DNA of 64,000 nucleotides from Bog-877 sp049518775 (lineage in GTDB: Bacteria > Chloroflexota > Dormibacteria > Aeolococcales > Bog-877), in NCBI GenBank assembly GCA_049518775.1, contig JBEKRL010000002.1, positions 33,492-97,491 of the forward strand, written 5' to 3'. Below, piece after piece: positions 51,456 to 59,825 of the stretch; the stretch's first letter is position 1; every line of letters begins with the position of its first letter. The position numbers were made by a program, and so were the translations under genes. The notes beneath the pieces are model-generated. The model was not told where the DNA came from and searched no databases. It was given only the letters and a program-made list of their open reading frames with translations.

Positions 51456-51755
51456 TCAGCTGGGGGGAACTGCCCCCGGGACCTTGACGTTGAGCTGGGC
51501 ACGGGCTTCATCGGCGTCGGAGAAGTAGAGCTTGTTGATGGACGTGAAGTCCACCCACTCCACCGGCAGGTCCTCCTCGGCGTAGATGGCGTCGACCGGA
51601 CAGGGGTCGACGCAGGCGCCGCAGTCGATGCACTCCTCCGGGTCGATGAAGAGCATCCGGTCCTCGTCGGCACCGATGATGCAGTCCACCGGGCAGACCT
51701 CAACGCAGGATTTGTCCTTGACGTCGACGCAGGTCTCTCCGATCACGTAGGTCAT
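51456..51755 (-). CDS. fdxA: Seven-iron-type ferredoxin (FdxA-like)
   Basis: Electron carrier, 99 residues. Cluster ligands: C-x7-C-x3-CP in TCVDVKDKSCVEVCPVDCI (the 3Fe-4S plus one 4Fe-4S ligand) and CIDCGACVDPCP (4Fe-4S). The C-terminal tail (PVEWVDFTSINKLYF) matches the FdxA form of Actinobacteria and relatives. ATG at 51755. It stands alone between glnA and the Flp pilin gene. Confidence 0.93.
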   Translation of the reverse strand: MTYVIGETCVDVKDKSCVEVCPVDCIIGADEDRMLFIDPEECIDCGACVDPCPVDAIYAEEDLPVEWVDFTSINKLYFSDADEARAQLNVKVPGAVPPS

Positions 51756-51858
51756 CCTGGCCTGAACTCCTCGCGCCCGCCTCAGGTCACCGGGAACACC
51801 CCGCTGCCAGGCGGCGCGATCTCAGGATAGCAGAGGCCCGGAGGGCCCCCAAGACAGG

Positions 51859-52095
51859 TCAGCCGGCGGCGGTGTTGAGCCCGTTGTTGATGTTGGAGTA
51901 GAGATCCGAGACTCGGTGACCGAGCGTCACGAAGATGACGAAGATAGCCAGCGCGACCAACAGCAAGATCAGCGAGTATTCGACCATCCCCTGTCCTGAG
52001 GAACCTCTCCGGACGCGCCGGCTCACCCAGAACCCCACCCAGGAGGTGGCAGCGCTGGGCAGCCGACGCCATAGCCCCGTGTCGGGCTTCTGCAT
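51859..52095 (-). CDS. Flp-family type IVb pilin
   Basis: 78 residues. The class III prepilin site is in SSGQGMVEYSLILLLVALAIFVIFVTLG: Gly-Met with the conserved Glu five residues in and Tyr after it, then a hydrophobic helix and a short tail (VSDLYSNINNGLNTAAG). Cleavage before MVEYS would give a 42-residue pilin. The leader is unusually long (about 36 residues) and basic. No tad/cpa assembly genes are in the window. A TATTCT box lies 6 nt before the ATG, so it is leaderless. Confidence 0.85.
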   Translation of the reverse strand: MQKPDTGLWRRLPSAATSWVGFWVSRRVRRGSSGQGMVEYSLILLLVALAIFVIFVTLGHRVSDLYSNINNGLNTAAG

Positions 52096-52101
52096 GGGGG
52101 C

Positions 52102-52107
52102 AGAATA
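52102..52107 (-). promoter_or_regulatory. -10 box of the flp gene
   Basis: TATTCT on the minus strand, 6 nt before the ATG, with no Shine-Dalgarno between. Confidence 0.45.
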
Positions 52108-52254
52108 GGCGGAAAGCGGTCCCGGAGATCCTCTTGTCCCAGAACCGTTACCGGTCCATCAGCCGCGGCATCGAAACTGGCCCCTCGTGATCCCTAGAAT
52201 CTGGGCGGGGAGCACCGGCCATCCGGCTGGGCCGCCCCGGGAGACGTCGCCACC

Positions 52255-52962
52255 ATGAACCAGAGTCCCGCCGCGATGACCGGAGGCGCCCGGGCGCTGC
52301 CGTCCGGCGAGCGGCTGGCAGCGGCGGTCCTTGACTTTGTGGTCCTGCTGGTCCCTCAGGTGATCTTGGGGGTCGTCATGATGGGCCACAAGTTCCAGCG
52401 CTTGGCCACCTTCATGGAAGCCCACTCCAAGGACACCCACCTCGCCACCAATCACACCTACATCACCCTGAGCAGCCAGGCCAACGTGGTCCTGAGCCAC
52501 TTCCTGTACGCTTCCGAGGCCATCACGGCGATCTATCTGATAGGCATGTACCTGGGCACCGGCGCCACCTTGGGCAAGCTCGCGATGGGGCTGCGCATCA
52601 CCCGCGTCGATGGGAGCGCGATCACTCCCCGGGACGCTGTGCTCCGATCGCTGGTCTTTTGGGTGCCACTCTTGGTTCCTGTGATCGGTGTCTTGCTCTG
52701 GCTGGCGGAGTACATCTGGGGGACCCTGGTGATCCTCTTCCGGCACGACCACCGCGCCCCCGAGGACCTCCTGGGACGGACCATGGTGGTCCGAAAGGAG
52801 TCTCAGGGACGGTCGCTGGCGGAGATCCTCAACTACGCGTCCCCGTTGCCACCCACCCAGCCCCCCGGGCCGATCCCGAGCCGGAGCGGACACCTCCCCG
52901 GATGGGGTCCCAGCGACGAGCCGCCGCCCCCAGCCTCGGCCCGGAGTCGTGGAGGACAGTAA
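52255..52962 (+). CDS. RDD-family membrane protein
   Basis: 235 residues with four hydrophobic segments. RDD pattern: LPSGERLAAAVLDFVVLLVP at the N-terminus (the usual R-x-x-A-x-x-x-D), and the ATLGKLAMGLRITRVDG block near residue 105, then LRSLVFWVPLLVPVIG. The C-terminus is Pro-rich and disordered. Function unknown; some members are Na+/H+ antiporter-like. A TAGAAT at 52195-52200 is a likely -10; GGGAG precedes the ATG. The SRPBCC gene starts right after its stop. Confidence 0.85.
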   Translation: MNQSPAAMTGGARALPSGERLAAAVLDFVVLLVPQVILGVVMMGHKFQRLATFMEAHSKDTHLATNHTYITLSSQANVVLSHFLYASEAITAIYLIGMYLGTGATLGKLAMGLRITRVDGSAITPRDAVLRSLVFWVPLLVPVIGVLLWLAEYIWGTLVILFRHDHRAPEDLLGRTMVVRKESQGRSLAEILNYASPLPPTQPPGPIPSRSGHLPGWGPSDEPPPPASARSRGGQ

Positions 52963-53622
52963 TTGACCGTAATCGAGACATTCACCCTGCCCGGTCCGGC
53001 TTCAGCGGCTTGGGAACTGCTGGTTGACCACGGCGCAGTGCTGGGGCTGACCCCTGGGCTGACCGTGGGCCCGGGTGGCCGAGGAACCCTTCGCATCGTT
53101 CTGGCCAGCCACTCCCTGACCTACCGCGGCTACGCCCGCCAGCACATCGAGGAGGAGGGGCGGCACCTCACCTGGACCCTGAGCGGCAAGGAGGTCCGGG
53201 GCACGGGCCGGGCCCACGCGGAGGTGCGGGCGCGTTTCCGGGATAACCCCGAGGGCAGCACTGACCTGCGCCTCACCGTCCTGGTCGAGGGCCGGGGCCG
53301 GTTGGCGGACGCCTCCCCGGCCGAGCTGGACCGGGTGGTCAAGTCCATTCTGGCCAAGTTCCGGCGGGCGCTCACCCTGGAGCTGGAGGGGACGACGGCC
53401 CGGGAGCACCCGACCGCCGTGCCCGAGCCGGCCGCCGCCACGGCCCAGCCGGAGCCATCCTTCCCGGTGAGCCCGACCCCGCCCGACCGGAGCAGCTCCA
53501 GGGTGGAGATCGTCCTGCCCGCCAGGCGCTGGCGGCGGCAGCTTCCAGCCGCAGTGGTGCTGGCCGCGGTCACGACCGGGGTGGCGGTGCTGCTGCTGCG
53601 GCGCTCCCGGCAGCGGCGTTAG
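52963..53622 (+). CDS. Tail-anchored SRPBCC (CoxG-like) protein
   Basis: 219 residues. Residues 1-145 show the CoxG/SRPBCC lipid- or ligand-binding fold pattern: ETFTLPGPASAAWELLVDH, RGTLRIVLASHSLTYRG, VRGTGRAHAEVRARF, and the C-terminal helix AELDRVVKSILAKFRRAL. A Pro/Ala linker follows, then one hydrophobic helix (AAVVLAAVTTGVAVLLL) and a basic end (RRSRQRR). That is a tail-anchored layout. The TTG start sits next to the RDD stop, with GGAGGA 6 nt before it. CoxG proteins of CO dehydrogenase clusters are membrane-tethered in this way, but no cox genes are here. Confidence 0.8.
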   Translation: MTVIETFTLPGPASAAWELLVDHGAVLGLTPGLTVGPGGRGTLRIVLASHSLTYRGYARQHIEEEGRHLTWTLSGKEVRGTGRAHAEVRARFRDNPEGSTDLRLTVLVEGRGRLADASPAELDRVVKSILAKFRRALTLELEGTTAREHPTAVPEPAAATAQPEPSFPVSPTPPDRSSSRVEIVLPARRWRRQLPAAVVLAAVTTGVAVLLLRRSRQRR

Positions 53623-54491
53623 CGGGCGGGACCCCCCTGGGACCGGGAGCGACGACGTCGGCCTCCCGATCCCCCCTCCCCACGGGGACGTGGCTCCTGG
53701 ACAAGCCCCGCGGCCGGCACCGCCAGCACCGTCCCGGATTCGCTGAGGGTCACCAGGACCTGCTCTCGCACCACGTTGATCTCGGTCACGGTGGCGGTCT
53801 GGCCCTCCACCTCCAGCGAGCTGCCGGGCAGCGGGAGCCGGCGCTTGAGGTCGACGTACTGCTCGTTCTCGTACTGAAGACAGCACTTGAGCTTGCCGCA
53901 CATCCCATTGAGCCGGGTGGGATTGAGGGGAAGTCCCTGCTCCTTGGCCATCTTGATGGTGACCGGCACGAACTCCTTGAGCCAGGAGGAGCAGCAGAGC
54001 CGGCGGCCGCAGGGACCGTATCCGTCCTCGGAACGGGCCTCGTCCCTGGCCCCTACCTGACGTAGCTCGACCCGGCAGCGGAGCCGGCTGGCCAGCTCCT
54101 TGGCGATGTCCTGATAGTCGGTCCGGCGCTCGGCGGTGAAGTCGAAGAGGATCCGGGACTCGTCGAAGCTGATCTCGACTCGGGCCACCTTGATGGGCAG
54201 CTCGCGCTCCTGGATCAGCTCCCTCGCCTGCTTCGTCACCTCGGGCAGTCGGGCGTCCAGCTCGCTTCGGCGGGCGAGGTCCTCAGGGGTAGCCCTCCGA
54301 AGCAGACGGGGGATGGGGTGGGGCAGGATGCGCTGGTCCATCTCGGTGGCCGCCATCACCACCTCGCCGATCTCCATGCCCCTGGCCGTCTCGGCCACGA
54401 TCTGGGTACCCGGCATCACCTCCTCGCCCCCGAGGGCGTAGAAGTTCAAGGGTCCCTGCCGGCCGAACTTGACCCCCACCGCTACCGGCAT
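53619..54491 (-). CDS. ricT: RicT/YaaT, PSP1-domain protein
   Basis: 290 residues. Motifs: VGVKFGRQGPLNFYAL, TARGMEIGEVV, ERRTDYQDIAKELASRLR, then the Cys-rich GPCGRRLCCSSWL and GMCGKLKCCLQYE. In B. subtilis the RicA-F-T complex (with Fe-S clusters) helps RNase Y mature mRNAs. A Lys/Arg-Ser-rich tail (GGRRRRSRSQGG) is added at the C-terminus. GGAGGT is 6 nt before the ATG. It follows holB by 4 nt, the holB-ricT pairing seen in many Gram-positive genomes. Confidence 0.93.
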   Translation of the reverse strand: MPVAVGVKFGRQGPLNFYALGGEEVMPGTQIVAETARGMEIGEVVMAATEMDQRILPHPIPRLLRRATPEDLARRSELDARLPEVTKQARELIQERELPIKVARVEISFDESRILFDFTAERRTDYQDIAKELASRLRCRVELRQVGARDEARSEDGYGPCGRRLCCSSWLKEFVPVTIKMAKEQGLPLNPTRLNGMCGKLKCCLQYENEQYVDLKRRLPLPGSSLEVEGQTATVTEINVVREQVLVTLSESGTVLAVPAAGLVQEPRPRGEGGSGGRRRRSRSQGGPAR

Positions 54492-54495
54492 GCGT

Positions 54496-55638
54496 TCACC
54501 TCCGATCACTCCCACTGAGGGCGGCCTGGGGCTCGCCGGAGGTCGGACCCGGGGGGTCACTTCCGAAGGTGAGCAGCAGGAACCGGTCCAGGACGAGTCG
54601 CGGTGTCGCCCTCTCGGCGAGCCGGGATAGGGCGTCCAGGGCCAGATCGTATCGCCTGGCGCAGCCGTCCAGCCCCAGCTGCTCCGCCCAACGGGATGCG
54701 GCCGCCCGCTGGGCTGGCCATCGCGCCAGTTCGGGGACGCCCACCGCCAGGCAGCAGCAGTCCCGAAGGAAGCTGGCCCAGACCCGCATCGCTCCCACGG
54801 CCAGCTGCTTGTCGGTGCCCCGCTCGGCCAGGTCACGACTCAGATCCAGCCAGCCGGCCGGCCCCGAGTTGGCGCAGTCAAGGAGCGCCTGCAGCCATTC
54901 CTCGGCGCGCCGCGCCAGCTCGGGCTGGGCGGCCATCTCCAGACCCAGTCCGGGTCGGCCCAGGCAGATCGCGGACGAGACCCGGGCGGTCTCCGGGGAC
55001 ACCCCCTTGGTCGACATCATCCAGCCCTCGATCAGCTCGGCATCCACCGGACCCAGCAGGAGTTGCTGGCAGCGGCTGCGCAGGGTATTGGGCAACGCCT
55101 CGGAGTCCGGCTTCGCGGTACAGAGCCAGATCATGGTGGAGGGCGGCGGCTCCTCCAGAAGCCGGAGCATGGCGCTCGCGGCCTCCAGGCTGAGCCGGTC
55201 CGCGTTCCCGATCACCGCCACCTTGCCCCGGCCGGCGAAGGAGGAGAGGCTGAGGAAGTGCTGCAGGGTGGGCCCCTGATCCGGGTCCGCCTCGGGGTCG
55301 CCTCGGCGGATCTGCTCCACGCGCAGGGTGGCGGTGCCGTCCTCCAGCCAGAGGTCGGGATGGGAGGTGAGCCCGCCAGGCCAGCCCTCGGCGTCCAGGA
55401 ACTCTGCGGCCACCGCCAGGGCCAGCGTGGTCTTGCCCACCTGGGATGGCCCCGAGACCCAGTAGGCGTGGGAGACGGTGCCGCTGGCCAGTCTCGTGCG
55501 CAGGGCCTGCACCGTCGGCAGGTGACCGACGACGTCGGCCAGCCCTCGATCGGGGGTCGCCCCCGCCGGGGAGCCCCCGTCCTCCGCCCTCGCCTGCGCC
55601 TTGCCTCGCCCTGCCACCCTGTGAAGCCACCTTACCAA
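54496..55638 (-). CDS. holB: DNA polymerase III delta' subunit
   Basis: Clamp-loader subunit, 380 residues. DVVGHLPTVQALRTRL, HAYWVSGPSQVGKTTLALA (P-loop), VAVIGNADRLSLEAASAMLRLLEEPP and NTLRSRCQQLLL (SRC motif) identify it. The zinc-ribbon Cys between P-loop and DExx are missing (the sequence runs HPDLWLEDG). The N-terminus is uncertain: TTG 55638 has no strong ribosome site, and GTG 55614 is an alternative. Tmk, a frequent upstream neighbour, is absent. Confidence 0.88.
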   Translation of the reverse strand: MVRWLHRVAGRGKAQARAEDGGSPAGATPDRGLADVVGHLPTVQALRTRLASGTVSHAYWVSGPSQVGKTTLALAVAAEFLDAEGWPGGLTSHPDLWLEDGTATLRVEQIRRGDPEADPDQGPTLQHFLSLSSFAGRGKVAVIGNADRLSLEAASAMLRLLEEPPPSTMIWLCTAKPDSEALPNTLRSRCQQLLLGPVDAELIEGWMMSTKGVSPETARVSSAICLGRPGLGLEMAAQPELARRAEEWLQALLDCANSGPAGWLDLSRDLAERGTDKQLAVGAMRVWASFLRDCCCLAVGVPELARWPAQRAAASRWAEQLGLDGCARRYDLALDALSRLAERATPRLVLDRFLLLTFGSDPPGPTSGEPQAALSGSDRR

Positions 55639-55883
55639 TCGCCTGCCCGACCCATCGGCGGGGCTTGAGCTCGGCGAAGGTCCGCTTCTCCCAAACCCGG
55701 CCCGGTGCCTCCGCCAAGGGCCCGGGCCGGGGATGACCGGGCATCACCACGCCGGCAGCGCGGTCGAGCTGCCGGCTGGCGCCGCGAACTCGAAGGTGAC
55801 GTCGTCGAACTGATCCGTCAACCGCTGCCGCAGTCCGGGGCCGCGGGTGGGGGCCCCGCAGCCAGGATCGGACCCGACTGAGG
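55639..55883. other. Intergenic region with a coding-like minus-strand tail
   Basis: About 245 bp. On the minus strand the frame ending with TGA at about 55747-55749 reads RQRLTDQFDDVTFEFAAPAG and ends TALPAW-stop, which looks like a real protein C-terminus. The frame has no good start and runs into the pgsA-like gene in another frame. It may be a remnant. Confidence 0.3.
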
Positions 55884-56555
55884 CTAGCTGGGGGCGGCCC
55901 CGCGACGGGGCTTGGGGGGAGGCAGCGGGGGGCCGGAATCGTCGCCCTCCGCAGTCACCGCGGCGGAGTTCTGCTGGGCGCGGTGCTGCGACCAGACGAT
56001 GTAGATGCGCTGGATGGCCGTGAGGTTGGTGGCAATGGCGAGGATCCAGAGCGCGATGGTGAGCTGACCCACCACCAGCCCCAGCACCATGACCACCACC
56101 CGCTCGGGGCGGGCGAACCAGCCCCCGTCGCAGGTGAAGCCCAGCGACTGGGCCCGGGCCCGGACGTAGCTGACCAGCAGCGACCCCAGCATCGCCGCGA
56201 CGACCAGGAACACCTGGGGGTCCTGGTGCAGCCGGACCAGGAAGAGGTAGAGCATGCCCAGGTAGATGGCGCCCTCTCCGTAGCGGTCGGCGGTGCTGTC
56301 CAAGAAGGCCCCGTAGCGCTGGGCACGGCCCGAGACCCGGGCCACAGCTCCATCGAGGATGTCCATGGAGCCCGCCAGGAGCAGAACCAGCCCGGCCGGG
56401 AGCAGCAGGTCGAGGCCGATCAGAGCCGCGGCCCCTGCCGTCATGCCCAGCCCGACCAGGGTGATCACGTTGGGGCTGACGTTGACCAGCCGGGCGGCGG
56501 CGGCGAGGCGCTGGGCGCCGGCCCTAACGGAGGCTTGAAGCAGGCTGCTGAACAA
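55884..56555 (-). CDS. pgsA: CDP-alcohol phosphatidyltransferase, likely phosphatidylinositol(-phosphate) synthase
   Basis: 223 residues, about five helices. The signature D-G-x2-A-R-x8-G-x3-D-x3-D is intact in DILDGAVARVSGRAQRYGAF with LDSTADRYGE. It joins CDP-diacylglycerol to a small alcohol; with ino1, a PimA-like transferase and an acyltransferase next door, inositol phosphate is the likely acceptor. TTG start, with a 32-nt overlap with the PimA-like gene. The C-terminal 30 residues are Pro-rich and cytoplasmic. The same order (acyltransferase-pimA-pgsA reversed) occurs in mycobacteria. Confidence 0.88.
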   Translation of the reverse strand: MFSSLLQASVRAGAQRLAAAARLVNVSPNVITLVGLGMTAGAAALIGLDLLLPAGLVLLLAGSMDILDGAVARVSGRAQRYGAFLDSTADRYGEGAIYLGMLYLFLVRLHQDPQVFLVVAAMLGSLLVSYVRARAQSLGFTCDGGWFARPERVVVMVLGLVVGQLTIALWILAIATNLTAIQRIYIVWSQHRAQQNSAAVTAEGDDSGPPLPPPKPRRGAAPS

Positions 56556-57693
56556 CAGGGGTTACCTCAGTTCGGGTCCGCGCCCGAAGCGCGGACTCAT
56601 AGACGGACATCACTCGGTCGGCGATCAGCGGCCAGGCGTAGCCCTCGGCGGCGCGACGGCCCCGAGCTCCCATCTCCCGGCGCAGCCGGGGGCTGTCCAG
56701 GAGGCGGGCCAGGGCGGCCGCCATCTTGGCCTCGTCGCCGCGCGGCACCAGCAGCCCCTCGCGGCCGGCTGTGATGACCTCGCGGAAGCCGTCGATGGAG
56801 GTCGCCACCACCGGCAGGCCGCTGGCCATCGCCTCCAGCAGGACCACCCCGAAGGACTCCTTGCCGGTGTTGGGCGCGCAGTAGATGTCGGCGGCGGTGA
56901 GGTAGCTGGGCTTGTCAGCCTCGGCGATGAAGCCGCAGAAGCGGACATCGGGGATTCCCTCCTCCTCCACCCTCCGCTCGTAACCGCGGCGCAGCGGCCC
57001 ATCGCCGACCACCAGGAGCCGGCAGTCGGCCCTCACCTGGCGCAGCAACTGGTAGGCCTCCAGCAGCGTGGCCAGCCCCTTGCGCTCCTCCAGCCGGCCC
57101 AGGAAGAGGATGGTCTTCCGGTCGGGACTGCTGAGGCCGGGGTGGGGGCGCACGCCGGGGTGAAAGCAATCCAGGTCGATCCCGTTGGGGATCACGGTGT
57201 AGTCGGCGGGGAAGTAGCGGGAGACGAAGGTCTTGGCCGGCTCTGAAACCGCGATCTGGGCGTCGAGGCGGCGGAAGAGACGGCTGAGCAGCGGGCGCCC
57301 ATAGTAGTAGCCGAGGTTCTGGCGGGCGTAGGCGTGGAAGGTACCCACGTTGACCCCACGCGAGTTGACGCGGAGCACCGTGACCGGCAGCGTCGGCATC
57401 AGGGGCTCGTGGAGATGGACCAGGTCGAAGCGCTCGCGGTCGAGAATGGCGCGGATCTTGCGGGAGAGGTAGAAGGAGAGGGAGATCCTGGCCACCGAGC
57501 CGTTGGCCGGCACCGGGATCGGCCGGCCCAGAGGGTAGAGCCCCTCGACCGGGGGCTCGCCGCGGCTGGCGGAAGGAGCCAGGACCCGCACCTCGGTGCC
57601 CCGGGACTGAAGCTCGCTGGCGAGATGGCGGACGTGCTCGCCGACCCCGCCCGGCTTGTGGTAGTCGTAGGGGGAAACCAGGGCGACCTTCAT
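56524..57693 (-). CDS. pimA: GT4 glycosyltransferase, PimA-like
   Basis: 389 residues. GT-B fold, GT4 motifs: VSPYDYHKPGGVGEHVRHLA at the N-terminus, FHAYAR, VIPNGIDLDCF, ILFLGRLEERKGLATLLEA, VVGDGPLRRGYE, APNTGKESFGVVLLEAMASG (E-x7-E). This matches phosphatidyl-myo-inositol mannosyltransferase PimA. The ATG overlaps the acyltransferase stop by 4 nt. It likely adds the first mannose to phosphatidylinositol on the cytoplasmic face. Confidence 0.88.
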   Translation of the reverse strand: MKVALVSPYDYHKPGGVGEHVRHLASELQSRGTEVRVLAPSASRGEPPVEGLYPLGRPIPVPANGSVARISLSFYLSRKIRAILDRERFDLVHLHEPLMPTLPVTVLRVNSRGVNVGTFHAYARQNLGYYYGRPLLSRLFRRLDAQIAVSEPAKTFVSRYFPADYTVIPNGIDLDCFHPGVRPHPGLSSPDRKTILFLGRLEERKGLATLLEAYQLLRQVRADCRLLVVGDGPLRRGYERRVEEEGIPDVRFCGFIAEADKPSYLTAADIYCAPNTGKESFGVVLLEAMASGLPVVATSIDGFREVITAGREGLLVPRGDEAKMAAALARLLDSPRLRREMGARGRRAAEGYAWPLIADRVMSVYESALRARTRTEVTPVVQQPASSLR

Positions 57694-59777
57694 GGGACGG
57701 ACGCTCCCACGGGGGCTCCCGGCGGCACCGGAGCCTCCAGCTCCGCCATCGGCTCCCCGAAGATCGGCTTGAGGACAGTCCACTGGTCAGCGTGCTCCCT
57801 CAGCTCCGGCTCCAGGATCCGGAGGAGCTGGCGGGCGGCTTGCCGAAGATCCTCCTCGGGGTTCGCCCGCAGGTGGACCTTGATCGGCGCGAACACCTTG
57901 GCCGAGTAGGTGTCGTGCGGCTCCCGCAGCAGGCACACGGGAAGGATCGCGCTCCCGGTCCGGGCCGCGATCTCCACCGCCCCCAGGGGGATCGAGGCCC
58001 GATGGCCACAGAACGGCAGCGGCTTTCCGGTGCCCAGGAGGTCACGGTCGATGGCTATCACCACCGCCCCCTCCTTGGAGAGCACCCGGTAGATCTGTCG
58101 CGCCGCCGACGCACCGGAGCGGCTCACCGCCTCCTGGTCGCCCCGGCGGGCCGCGTCCACGTTGAGGGGGATCACCTGGCAGCCGACCTTGCGCCGGGCC
58201 CGCACCAGCCACCGGAAGCAGCGGATCGGTCGGACCTGCTCCGCAAGCAGGGCCAGGCCGCCCCCGGTCTCGCTGAACTGGTCGCGAACCGAGGCGATGG
58301 CGGCCTCCCATGAGCCGAGGTGGAGGCTCACGATGATCACCCCCCGGCCCGCCGCCCTGGCCTCCTGGAGGTGGTCAAGGTCCTCCAAGGTGATCAGGTC
58401 GCGCCAGTCTTGGAGCGGTCGGTGGGCCATCTGGAGCAGGTCGATCCAGGCCTTGAGGAAGTTGCGCACGTTGCGCCGCAGCAACTGCCTCTGGGCGCGG
58501 CGGTCGAGGTCAGGTCGGACCACCGCCAGGTTGGCCTTGAGCCCGCTCCAGTGGGAGGGCCAGCAGAGGGTCAGCACCGCCGCCAGGGGTCCCGTCACCC
58601 GGTAGGCGGTGCTCCGGTCAACCGCTCTCAGGGCCAGCTCAGCCGCCCTCAGCCCGAGGTAGGGGAGGAGAGGATCGGCACCATCCTGGGGCGGACCCGA
58701 TGATTTGCCCTCCCCTGGCGGCGCCAGCTCCCTCCTCGGCATCGGCTCTCCGGGGGGCACGACCTGCAGGGCAGGCTTGGCCCTGTCCGCGGGCGCATCC
58801 AGGGAGTGAAAGGCGAACCACTGCGAGGGCTCGGATCGGATCATCTCCTCAAAGGAGCTGGCGATCGCCTGGGTCAGCTCGGCGACCTGAGCGGAGGGCT
58901 CGGCGGGCCGGGGATCGGGAAGGGGATCGAGGAGCCGTGACTCGTAGCGGCCGTCCGGCCGGCGGCGCATGTAGCCGGGGATCAGCTTGGCGCCGGTCTT
59001 GAGCGCCAGGGAGGCCGGCCCCGCCGGCAGGACCAGCTGGCGGCCGAGGAACTGCACAGCGACTCCCGCTCCCCCCTTGTCGATGTCGCAGGCCAGCAGC
59101 AGCACCTCGTTGCGGCGCAGCGCCCGGAGCGCTGCTCTGGCACTGACCGGTCCGACCGGGATCACCCCAACCCCCAGCCGCTCCCGGGTGGCCCGGACCA
59201 ACTCGTCGACCGCGGGGGGCCCGAAGGGATCGGCGACGGCGTGGACGGGTCGACCGCAGGTGGCGATCGCGGCCGCACCCAAGTCCCAGTTCCCGAGATG
59301 GGGAGTGACCACGATGGCTCCGCGTCCGGCCTTCAAGACCTCGGTTAGGGGCGCGAGAGACAGGGCCCCCGGAGTCCGCTTCACCTCCTCGAGCAGCTTC
59401 TCCAGAACCAGGAAATCGAGGATGGTCCGAGCGTAGTTGCGGAAGGCGCGCCGGGCCACCGAGGCCCCCACGCCGCGGTCCCCGGGCGCGAAGACCCGGT
59501 AGTTGGACCTCGCCTGGCGGGCGTGGCCGGGCAGGATCCCGAAGAACAACGAGCCGCCGACGTCGGCGAGCCGGTAGCGCAGCGCCCGAGGCATCCGCCC
59601 GATGAGCACAGCCGCCAGCCGCAACCCCAGGGCCAGAGGCTCGCCCCGTTCAATCCAGCCCTCGCCCTGGCGCGGGGGCAGTGCTGGCCTCCCCCTCCGC
59701 GGCGGCAGCAGGGCTGGCTCGACCGGTGCCGGAAGGGAATCGGTGCCGCTGTCCGGGCTGATCACAACATCACCCAC
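57690..59777 (-). CDS. Tandem fusion of two lysophospholipid/LpxL-like acyltransferases
   Basis: 695 residues holding two full acyltransferase domains. Domain 1 (about 45-325) has the active-site HLGNWD (His160, Asp165). Domain 2 (about 370-690) has HLGSWE (His486, Glu491) and GHRASIPLGAVEIA. A Pro/Gly-rich linker joins them. In mycobacteria the single-domain PatA (Rv2611c) sits between pgsA and pimA and acylates PIM; here one protein could acylate two positions, or one domain may serve another lipid. GTG start 59777 is uncertain (GTG 59765 is possible). The pimA-like gene overlaps by 4 nt. Confidence 0.85.
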   Translation of the reverse strand: MGDVVISPDSGTDSLPAPVEPALLPPRRGRPALPPRQGEGWIERGEPLALGLRLAAVLIGRMPRALRYRLADVGGSLFFGILPGHARQARSNYRVFAPGDRGVGASVARRAFRNYARTILDFLVLEKLLEEVKRTPGALSLAPLTEVLKAGRGAIVVTPHLGNWDLGAAAIATCGRPVHAVADPFGPPAVDELVRATRERLGVGVIPVGPVSARAALRALRRNEVLLLACDIDKGGAGVAVQFLGRQLVLPAGPASLALKTGAKLIPGYMRRRPDGRYESRLLDPLPDPRPAEPSAQVAELTQAIASSFEEMIRSEPSQWFAFHSLDAPADRAKPALQVVPPGEPMPRRELAPPGEGKSSGPPQDGADPLLPYLGLRAAELALRAVDRSTAYRVTGPLAAVLTLCWPSHWSGLKANLAVVRPDLDRRAQRQLLRRNVRNFLKAWIDLLQMAHRPLQDWRDLITLEDLDHLQEARAAGRGVIIVSLHLGSWEAAIASVRDQFSETGGGLALLAEQVRPIRCFRWLVRARRKVGCQVIPLNVDAARRGDQEAVSRSGASAARQIYRVLSKEGAVVIAIDRDLLGTGKPLPFCGHRASIPLGAVEIAARTGSAILPVCLLREPHDTYSAKVFAPIKVHLRANPEEDLRQAARQLLRILEPELREHADQWTVLKPIFGEPMAELEAPVPPGAPVGASVP

Positions 59778-59825
59778 GCAGGCCCAGGAGCCCGCCCCGA
59801 CCGGGTCGGGGGCAAGGGCCGGCCC

